Shown: in pieces, positions 1 to 6,360 of the stretch
Layout: the number at the start of each line of letters is the position of its first letter
Numbering within the stretch: position 1 is the first letter of the stretch
NCBI GenBank assembly: GCA_905234125.1
Contig: CAJOGQ010000005.1
Span: 1-56,041 of the forward strand
Source of the DNA: an uncultured Bacteroidaceae bacterium
GTDB taxonomy: Bacteria; Bacteroidota; Bacteroidia; Bacteroidales; Bacteroidaceae
DNA length: 56,041 nucleotides
Direction of reading: 5' to 3'
Translations under genes and position numbers: made by a program
The notes under the pieces: generated by a model
What the model was told of the DNA's origin: nothing
Database searches by the model: none
Seen by the model: the letters and a program-made list of their open reading frames with translations, nothing else

Positions 1-235
1 CCTCTGCTACAACATCAACGGTTGCGATCCTCAGACCATCAAGACTTACTGGGCTATCGCAAACGACACGAAGGCTGTGCTGGTAGAGATCAGCTTCACC
101 TACACAGGTGCAGTGAAGATTGCTGACATCGAGAAGGCTGGTTCCGTGAAGAACGGCAAGTTCCTCGAGGATGGCAAGGTGGTCATCTACAAGAACGGCG
201 TGAAGTACAACGCTGCTGGCGTAATGGTCAAGTAG
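1..235 (+). CDS. C-terminal end of a secreted protein (partial)
   Basis: The reading frame is open from the window edge and ends with TAG at 233-235, leaving about 77 residues. The tail reads GKFLEDGKVVIYKNGVKYN followed by AAGVMVK. This resembles the short C-terminal segment (GK.-.-GK.VI.K.G.KYN..G) found at the end of many secreted Prevotella and Bacteroides proteins, where it probably helps export or surface sorting. That is family knowledge and not proven here. The upstream domain, and so the function, lies outside the window. Two hairpins follow the stop codon. Confidence 0.75.
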   Translation, partial: LCYNINGCDPQTIKTYWAIANDTKAVLVEISFTYTGAVKIADIEKAGSVKNGKFLEDGKVVIYKNGVKYNAAGVMVK

Positions 236-244
236 CAATAATAT

Positions 245-272
245 ACGTGTGCCAGACTTTTCTGGCACACGT
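245..272 (+). terminator. Perfect 12-bp hairpin after the first gene
   Basis: ACGTGTGCCAGA at 245-256 pairs perfectly with 261-272 around a CTTT loop, ten bases after the stop codon. The following bases are A-rich and not T-rich, so this may be a 3' stabilising hairpin more than a classical intrinsic terminator. Confidence 0.55.
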
Positions 273-337
273 AAAAGAAAGCATCTGTTAAGATAAAAGA
301 TGCGTTATTGATAAAAAAAAGTTAATTGTTTTCGAGT

Positions 338-371
338 CCTCTGAACTGTGAAGTTCGGGGGATTTCTTTTT
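338..371 (+). terminator. Intrinsic terminator, plus strand
   Basis: A 10-bp stem (338-347 with 352-361, two G-U pairs) closes a GTGA loop and is followed by ATTTCTTTTT. It probably ends the partial upstream gene before the convergent gene that stops at 405. Confidence 0.65.
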
Positions 372-404
372 GTTGTTTTGATGGGGACGTTGTAGCTTTC
401 AATC

Positions 405-1019
405 TCATCGCTTATCTATTATCTCATACCCCTTATACTGTTCCTTGGGGAAGGTGAAAGTCGCGTCGGTGATTCCGCCTGACTTGAAGTTGGAGATGTT
501 GACGTGAGCCCAGAAGAAGGCGACCTTGATGTGAAGTTGGAGTGGGTCGCGAGTCTTCTTGTCGATCAATGCACGGATCTCTTTCATCCCCTTCATGCCC
601 TTCTTCACGTTGAGGGTGAGGAGGTAGCCTTCGGGGTTGTTGGCAATGTGATAGTTGTAGTTGTTGGGCTCGAACTTGAAGTCATCGCCGAAACGGCTCT
701 GCTTGGGGTCGTCACCACGATAGATCTCCACACGTTTCTTGTCGCCCTTGATGACGTAGGCAGTCACACCGTCGTTCCATGCCTTGCTGGATTTCGATTC
801 GTACTTGCTTTTCTTGCCCTTGTACCAGATGGTGCCTTCGGTCTTGTAGATGTTCGCCACGTTCACTAAGTAGTGGAGCGAGGCGCCTTGTGCACCAAAT
901 ACTTTCTCATATACTTCGTCAAACATCTTGCGTGCCTGACGAGTGTTGGCGTTCTCCTGTGCCTGCAAGGATAGGGCAGGCACAAGGAGCAGCGCCAAGA
1001 GGATTGATTTTGCTTTCAT
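405..1019 (-). CDS. LolA-like periplasmic protein
   Basis: A 204-residue protein with a signal peptide (cleavage expected after about residue 20, ...LSLQAQ). The body matches the LolA-like lipoprotein carrier family of Bacteroidales: a region near residues 55-80 (TEGTIWYKGKKSKYESKSSK) typical of the half-barrel that holds lipoprotein acyl chains, then strands ending ITDATFTFPK. By family it would bind lipoproteins or lipids in the periplasm. Its ATG (1017-1019) directly abuts the TAG stop of the ATPase gene upstream, so the two are probably co-transcribed. A specific LolA role is likely but not certain, because diverged paralogues exist. Confidence 0.7.
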   Translation of the reverse strand: MKAKSILLALLLVPALSLQAQENANTRQARKMFDEVYEKVFGAQGASLHYLVNVANIYKTEGTIWYKGKKSKYESKSSKAWNDGVTAYVIKGDKKRVEIYRGDDPKQSRFGDDFKFEPNNYNYHIANNPEGYLLTLNVKKGMKGMKEIRALIDKKTRDPLQLHIKVAFFWAHVNISNFKSGGITDATFTFPKEQYKGYEIIDKR

Positions 1020-2840
1020 CTATTTAAATATACTCTTCAAGATTTCAGTAGTCACTCTACGGGTGGCGGTGTTGGCAGCCGTTCTGGTTGCTGATTCGAG
1101 GATGGAACCACCAGAGGAGGATCTCTTTGATGTGGAGGTCTTCTTCGTTGTAGTCTTCTTGGTGGTGGAGGTGCTGCCGGAAGAAGAGGTGTTGCCCGTT
1201 ATCTTCTTGCCTACAGATGTGCCCACCTGACGACCGACAGAACCTAACACCGCACCGACGAGGGTGCCGAAGATGGTTCGTTTCCACATGCTGGATGACT
1301 TTTCCTTCTCCTTGGCCTTGCGCTCCTCTTCCTTGCGAAGACGTTCAGCCTCCTTCTCCCGTTCTTTACGCAAGCGCTCGGCCTCTTTCTCCTGCTCACG
1401 ACGGATGCGTTCAGCCTCCCGTTCATTCTCTCTGCGCAGGCGCTCCTCTTCCTTTTCTTGCTCCTTACGCAAGCGCTCGTTCTCCTTCTCCTGTTCCTTC
1501 AGTTGCTTTTCTTCTTCCTGACGACGCAACATAGCAGCAGCTTCGGCATCCTCCTGCTCCTTCTGGGCAATCAGAATCTCGTAGGCACTCTCGCGGTCGA
1601 AGTAGTTGGCATAGCCCTTGATGCGAGCTGGGGCGGCGTTCTGGATGTCGATACGTTGTCCTTCGGTGATGGCGCCAATCTGACTGAGGGGGAAGAGAAT
1701 CTTCGCACGTTGCACCATCGTGGGGGCGCCCTTCTCGTCCAGCACAGAGACCAACGCCTCACCAGTGCCGAGTTCCATGATGGCTTCTTCGGTACTGAAA
1801 TTAGGGTTGGCACGGAAGGTCTGGGCAGCCACCCGCACAGCCTTCTGATCCTTGGGTGTATAAGCACGGAGGGCATGCTGGATGCGGTTGCCGAGCTGTC
1901 CGAGGATGGAGTCTGGAATGTCGGAAGGCGACTGGGTGATGAAGTAAATACCTACTCCCTTGGAGCGGATGAGACGGATGACCTGCTCAAGCTTATCGAC
2001 CATCGCCTTGGACGTGCCGTCGAAGAGCATGTGTGCCTCGTCGAAGAAGAAGACGAGTTTGGGCAGTTCCAGATCACCCACCTCTGGCAGGGTGGCATAG
2101 AGTTCTGTCATGAGCCAGAGGAGGAAGGTGGAGTAGAGTTTGGGATTGAGCATGAGCTTGTCGGCAGCCAGCACGCTCATCACACCTAAACCGTTCTCCG
2201 TGTCGAGGAGGTCGTTCACGTCGAAGGCAGGTTCGCCAAAGAACTTGTCGCCACCCTCGCTCTCAATCTCCAACACTGCACGTTGGATGGCACCGATGCT
2301 GGCAGGCGACATATTGCCATAGACCGTTGTGAAGAGTCCTGCGTTCTGACCTACGAAGTCGAGCATGAGACGCAAGTCCTTGAGGTCGATGAGCAGGAGT
2401 TTCTTGTCGTCGGCAATGCGGAAGACAATATTGAGCACACCGCTCTGCACATCGCTCAGACCCATCAGACGGCTGAGGAGTTGAGGACCCATCGCCGATA
2501 TGGTGGTGCGCATGGGGAAGCCTTGTTCGCCAAACACGTCGTAGAAACGCACGGGACAGCCCTTGTACTCAGGATTGGGCACCCCGAACTCATCTTTACG
2601 CTTCTCAATGAAAGAAGACGTCTTGCCTGGTTGTGAGATGCCAGAGAGGTCGCCCTTCATGTCGGCCATGAAGCAAGGCACTCCCACCTGACTGAATGTC
2701 TCTGCCATCACCTGGAGCGAGACGGTCTTACCCGTTCCAGTGGCTCCAGCGATGAGACCATGACGATTACACATTTTGCCCACCAGATTGATGGGACCTT
2801 CATCGCAATGCGCGATATACAGATTGTCGTTCAGATACAT
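1020..2840 (-). CDS. HerA-like / DUF853 family ATPase with coiled-coil tail
   Basis: A 606-residue P-loop ATPase. Walker A is GATGTGKT at residues 32-39. Walker B is LVFFFDEAH near residue 265, and a later RLIRSKGVGIYFITQSPSD segment is typical of the HerA/DUF853 (YjgR-like) group. From about residue 430 to 515 there is a highly charged coiled coil made of about five imperfect 11-residue units (consensus E.ERLRKE.EKE). A hydrophobic Gly/Val segment and a Ser/Thr/Lys-rich tail follow. HerA relatives are hexameric DNA translocases. YjgR-type proteins have no settled role. A 141-base palindromic element lies immediately upstream of the start. Confidence 0.8.
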   Translation of the reverse strand: MYLNDNLYIAHCDEGPINLVGKMCNRHGLIAGATGTGKTVSLQVMAETFSQVGVPCFMADMKGDLSGISQPGKTSSFIEKRKDEFGVPNPEYKGCPVRFYDVFGEQGFPMRTTISAMGPQLLSRLMGLSDVQSGVLNIVFRIADDKKLLLIDLKDLRLMLDFVGQNAGLFTTVYGNMSPASIGAIQRAVLEIESEGGDKFFGEPAFDVNDLLDTENGLGVMSVLAADKLMLNPKLYSTFLLWLMTELYATLPEVGDLELPKLVFFFDEAHMLFDGTSKAMVDKLEQVIRLIRSKGVGIYFITQSPSDIPDSILGQLGNRIQHALRAYTPKDQKAVRVAAQTFRANPNFSTEEAIMELGTGEALVSVLDEKGAPTMVQRAKILFPLSQIGAITEGQRIDIQNAAPARIKGYANYFDRESAYEILIAQKEQEDAEAAAMLRRQEEEKQLKEQEKENERLRKEQEKEEERLRRENEREAERIRREQEKEAERLRKEREKEAERLRKEEERKAKEKEKSSSMWKRTIFGTLVGAVLGSVGRQVGTSVGKKITGNTSSSGSTSTTKKTTTKKTSTSKRSSSGGSILESATRTAANTATRRVTTEILKSIFK

Positions 2841-2871
2841 ATTATTATTTATTTAAGTTTCGGATGTTTTG

Positions 2872-3012
2872 TTGCGCCGTTGGCGCCGAAGGAAAAATAT
2901 GAAAAAACAGATAAATATATAAAAAAAGGCTCTTTATCATCCCTCGCAAGGGATTCTTTTTTCTTTATTTTTTCTTATTTTCTTATATTTTTCTTTCAGC
3001 GACTTGTCGCAA
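2872..3012. repeat. AT-rich palindromic element with GC-rich tips, copy 1
   Basis: The outer tips TTGCGCCGTTGGCGCC and the complement of GCGACTTGTCGCAA bracket A-rich and T-rich arms that pair for about 55 bases. A small CCCT/AGGG hairpin sits at the centre. The element fills the gap between the dsbD stop and the start of the ATPase gene. A second copy is at 33474-33584. Confidence 0.75.
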
Positions 3013-3016
3013 TTTA

Positions 3017-5215
3017 TCATAGATAGCGAGCGAGCCCGCTGTTGAGCCAGTCAATGAACTTCTGAATGTCCTCGTCATAGGAGTAACTGCGTTCGAGCGG
3101 GTTGCCGTTGTTGTCGAGGAGGACATAGAAGGGCTGGGCGGTGGCTCCGAACTTGGTGGACTGGAGATAGCTCCATCTGTCGCCCACGGTGCGGAGTTTG
3201 CGGGTGTTGCTGTCGTAGGTTTTGTTGTACTCGTAGCTGTTCTCGCCATCAGAGGCTGACACTTTGAGGTCGGCAGTCACGCCCACACTGAAGATGGGGT
3301 TGCCATCACCTGTCTCGATGACTTCAATGGGTTCTGGCAGTTTCGTCTTGTCATCCACATAGAGTTGGATGAGCACGTATTTGTTGGTCATGATGTCGGC
3401 CACGGTGGGGTCGGTGAAGACAGCGGCCTCCATCTTGCGGCAGTTCACGCAACCATAGCCGGTGAAGTCAATCATGACAGGCAGATGATGCGTCCGGGCG
3501 TAGTTCATGCCCTCCTCATAGTCCGTGAACATCGGCTTCACCTCCTGCTCTGGAGCGAGGTTGAAGTCCTGGGTCTTCATCGGCGGTGCAAAGGCACTGA
3601 CAGCCTTGAGCGGAGCGCCCCAGAGACCTGGAATCATATAGATGGCAAAGGCGAACGAGATGAGCGCCATGAAAAAACGGGGGATGGAGGTCTTGGGGTG
3701 CATGACCACATTCCCCATCTCGTCGTACTCCTCTTCATCGTGTGGGAAACGAATCCAGCCGATGAGGTAAGCCCCCAGCAGAATGGCCAAGACAATCCAG
3801 AGAGAAAGGAACACCTCGCGGTCGAGCAATCCCCATCCGTAAGCCAAATCTGCCACGGAGAAAAACTTGAGCGCAAAGGCAATCTCGACGAAGCCCAAAG
3901 TCACCTTCACTACGTTCATCCAGTTGCCACTCTTAGGCACCGTGTTGAGCCATTGGGGGAAGAGGGCGAAGAGGGTAAAGGGTAATGCCAAGGCGATGGC
4001 AAAGCCCAGCATGCCGATGACGGGGCCAACGATGCTGGAGGTCACTACCTGCACGAGCAGGAAACCGATGATGGGACCTGTGCAGGAGAAGCTGACCAGC
4101 ACCAATGTAAATGCCATCAAGAAAATGCTCAAAATGCCTGTGGTGCTGCTGGCCTTGTTATCGACAGCGGTGTTCCACTTCGATGGCAAGGTGATTTCGA
4201 AGCCACCGACGAAGGAAATTCCGAAGATGAGCAGCATCAGGAAGAACAGGATATTAAACACGGCGTTGGTGGCGAGGTCGTTGAGGGCCGATGCACCAAA
4301 GATAGCCGTGATGACCAATCCGAGGGTTACATAGATAATAATGATGCTGATGCCATACAGTACTGCATCACGGATGCCCCGCTTCTTCGCAGCCGCTTTC
4401 TCTTCTTCGGTAGATTTCTTTGTGGTGCCCCTCTTGAGGAAGAAGGATACCGTCATAGGGATGATAGGCCATACGCAAGGAGTGACCAATGCCACCAGAC
4501 CGCCTAACAGCCCCAAGAGGAAGATTTGCCAAAGGGAAGTGTTGGACGTGTCGCTATTGCCTCCTTCATCGAAAGCGGAGAGTTGGTCAATGACGGGCGA
4601 CCAGATGGAGTAGGCTGGGGGTATGGCGTCGGATAGTGAAACGCTGTCAGTTGAGAGTTGAGTGTTGAGCGTTGAGAGTTGGGTGCTGTCGAGGGGTGGT
4701 TGCTCTCGTACCACCTCCTCTTCGGGCTTCACGTCAGGCTTGGGCTCTTCCTTGGCCTTTGGAGTTGCCGCCTCGCCACTGAAACTAAATTCGGCGGGGG
4801 TAGGGGGGATGCAGTTCTGATCGTTGCAAGCCCCATATTCGAGATAGCCCTCAATCTCGTACTTGCCCCCTAAGAGTTTCACTTTCTGGGTGAAGGTGGC
4901 AGAATTCTCAAAGTAATAGACATCCGTACCAAACATCTCCTCAAACTTCTTGATGGGCGTGGTTGCAGGCGTCAGTGCCCCCTCTAACGTCGCCCCTGAG
5001 ATCTTCTCCACATTGATGGTGGTGGATGTCGGACCATCCATCTTCTGCGTGCTGTACATGTGCCAGCCGCTGTTGATGTTGGCCACGAAGGTGATGACCG
5101 CCTCGGTGGATGAGGTCTCCTTGATGGAGGCCGTCACCTTGACGGGTTTCATGAATTGAGCAAAGGAAACTAAAAACGAAAAACTAAAAGTGAAAAGAAG
5201 CAGAACTTTTCTCAT
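3017..5215 (-). CDS. dsbD: Thiol:disulfide interchange protein DsbD
   Basis: Inner-membrane protein that carries electrons from cytoplasmic thioredoxin to the periplasm. From the chosen start it has 732 residues. It begins with a signal peptide (MRKVLLLFTF...VSFAQ), then an N-terminal domain with CNDQNC. A linker (QLSTLNTQLST) follows, then a multi-helix membrane domain with the cysteines of VTPCVWPIIP and SFSCTGPIIG. The C-terminal thioredoxin fold carries CVNC. The start at 5213-5215 gives a standard signal peptide. An alternative ATG at 5240-5242 overlaps the trxB stop as ATGA, which suggests translational coupling. The linker is encoded by a heptad-repeat tract (4650-4683). Co-transcription with trxB fits, since thioredoxin reductase supplies the electrons. 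Confidence 0.9.
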   Translation of the reverse strand: MRKVLLLFTFSFSFLVSFAQFMKPVKVTASIKETSSTEAVITFVANINSGWHMYSTQKMDGPTSTTINVEKISGATLEGALTPATTPIKKFEEMFGTDVYYFENSATFTQKVKLLGGKYEIEGYLEYGACNDQNCIPPTPAEFSFSGEAATPKAKEEPKPDVKPEEEVVREQPPLDSTQLSTLNTQLSTDSVSLSDAIPPAYSIWSPVIDQLSAFDEGGNSDTSNTSLWQIFLLGLLGGLVALVTPCVWPIIPMTVSFFLKRGTTKKSTEEEKAAAKKRGIRDAVLYGISIIIIYVTLGLVITAIFGASALNDLATNAVFNILFFLMLLIFGISFVGGFEITLPSKWNTAVDNKASSTTGILSIFLMAFTLVLVSFSCTGPIIGFLLVQVVTSSIVGPVIGMLGFAIALALPFTLFALFPQWLNTVPKSGNWMNVVKVTLGFVEIAFALKFFSVADLAYGWGLLDREVFLSLWIVLAILLGAYLIGWIRFPHDEEEYDEMGNVVMHPKTSIPRFFMALISFAFAIYMIPGLWGAPLKAVSAFAPPMKTQDFNLAPEQEVKPMFTDYEEGMNYARTHHLPVMIDFTGYGCVNCRKMEAAVFTDPTVADIMTNKYVLIQLYVDDKTKLPEPIEVIETGDGNPIFSVGVTADLKVSASDGENSYEYNKTYDSNTRKLRTVGDRWSYLQSTKFGATAQPFYVLLDNNGNPLERSYSYDEDIQKFIDWLNSGLARYL
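4650..4683. repeat. In-frame heptad tract in dsbD linker
   Basis: Units of GTTGAGA and GTTGAGT/C repeat about every seven bases. Read on the minus strand they encode STQLSTLNTQLST, between the N-terminal domain and the membrane domain. The same peptide style recurs in hypD (8219-8252). Confidence 0.8.
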
Positions 5216-5238
5216 GTTCAATTCCATGTTTGCAACCT

Positions 5239-6186
5239 TCATACGATACCTTTCTCTTGTAAGTAGTGCAATGCGTCGATGGCTGCATGGCATCCGCTGC
5301 CAGCTGCACTGATGGCTTGACGGTAGAGCGGGTCAGCCACGTCGCCTGCTGCAAACACACCAGGGATGTTGGTGGCCGTTGTGGGATGTTGCACCTTGAT
5401 GTAACCCTGTGCGTCCACCTCCACATCGGGACGGAATATCTCGCTGTTGGGGTGATGTCCGATGGCGAGGAAGAAACCGTCGATGGGCAAGTCATAACGA
5501 CGTTCACCCTCCTTGCCCTTGTTCTCGATGAGGTGAGCACCCTCCACACCGTTGTCGCCATAGAGTCCTTCCGTTTGCGTGTTCCAGAGGATGTCGATGT
5601 TCTCGGCCTCCTTCACCTTCTGTTGCATGGCATCGGAAGCACGCAACACGTCGCGGCGCACAATCATATAGACCTTCTTGGCAAGGCTGGCCAAGTACTG
5701 TGCCTCCTCACAAGCTGTGTCTCCACCGCCAACAACGGCCACCACCTTCTTGCGGTAGAAGAAACCATCGCAGGTGGCACAGGCAGAAACGCCCTGTCCA
5801 GCGTATTTCTTTTCGTCGTCGAGACCGAGATACTTGGCGGATGCGCCCGTCGAGATGATGAGCGTGTGGGCTTCCAACACGGTGCCGTCATCTGTGGTGA
5901 CCTTATGGGGAGCACTGCCGTCCTTCGAGAGTTCCACCTGCGTAATCATGCCATAACGGATGTCTGTGCCCAACCTTTCCGCCTGTTTGCGGAGGTCGTC
6001 CATCAGTTCTGTCCCCGTCGTCCCTTCCGGATAGCCAGGGAAATTATCCACCTCGGTTGTCTGTGTGAGTTGTCCACCAGGTTGCATGCCTTCGTAGAGC
6101 ACTGGCTCCAACGAACTGCGTGAAGCATAAATCGCTGCTGTATATCCAGCAGGGCCGCTTCCGATAATCAAAGTCTTTAATGCCAT
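5239..6186 (-). CDS. trxB: Thioredoxin-disulfide reductase
   Basis: A 315-residue flavoprotein of normal family length. It has an FAD-binding GSGPAGY at residues 9-15, the redox pair Cys136-Ala-Thr-Cys139, an NADPH-binding VVGGGDTACEEA segment, and a C-terminal AAGDV motif. It reduces thioredoxin with NADPH in the cytoplasm. The start at 6184-6186 (MALKTLIIGSGPAGY) fits the family better than an upstream in-frame ATG at 6207. Its TGA overlaps a possible dsbD start (ATGA), so the pair may form a cytoplasm-to-periplasm reducing relay. Confidence 0.95.
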   Translation of the reverse strand: MALKTLIIGSGPAGYTAAIYASRSSLEPVLYEGMQPGGQLTQTTEVDNFPGYPEGTTGTELMDDLRKQAERLGTDIRYGMITQVELSKDGSAPHKVTTDDGTVLEAHTLIISTGASAKYLGLDDEKKYAGQGVSACATCDGFFYRKKVVAVVGGGDTACEEAQYLASLAKKVYMIVRRDVLRASDAMQQKVKEAENIDILWNTQTEGLYGDNGVEGAHLIENKGKEGERRYDLPIDGFFLAIGHHPNSEIFRPDVEVDAQGYIKVQHPTTATNIPGVFAAGDVADPLYRQAISAAGSGCHAAIDALHYLQEKGIV

Positions 6187-6234
6187 ATCGTTTTCGATTC
6201 TATTCACAATCAGGACTATTTATCCAAATTGCGA

Positions 6235-6242
6235 CAAAGGTA
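6235..6242 (-). promoter_or_regulatory. -7 box for trxB
   Basis: TACCTTTG on the minus strand matches the Bacteroidota -7 consensus TAnnTTTG, about 50 bases before the trxB start. The place of the -33 box is occupied by the heptad tract at 6253-6281. Confidence 0.6.
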
Positions 6243-6252
6243 AGCATTTTTT

Positions 6253-6281
6253 AGTGAATAGTGAATAGTGAATAGTGAAAA
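6253..6281. repeat. Intergenic heptad tract AGTGAAT x3
   Basis: AGTGAAT is repeated three times and followed by AGTGAAAA, between the divergent trxB and hypD promoters. It has no inverted partner nearby, so it looks like a single arm. Confidence 0.7.
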
Positions 6282-6301
6282 AGATAGAAAACTTAAATAA
6301 A

Positions 6302-6333
6302 TTTGGTTATTCGAGCATTTACTCGTATCTTTG
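6302..6333 (+). promoter_or_regulatory. Promoter for the glycyl radical enzyme gene
   Basis: TTTG at 6302-6305, a 20-base spacer, and TATCTTTG at 6326-6333: a full match to the Bacteroidota promoter pattern. It overlaps a possible TTG start at 6331, so the ATG at 6361 is the real start. Confidence 0.75.
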
Positions 6334-6360
6334 CACCCGAATTATAACACATCAACATCT

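Noticed and set aside
6331..6360. TTG start for the glycyl radical enzyme
   Set aside because: It lies inside the promoter -7 box, so it cannot be in the transcript. The ATG at 6361 is used.
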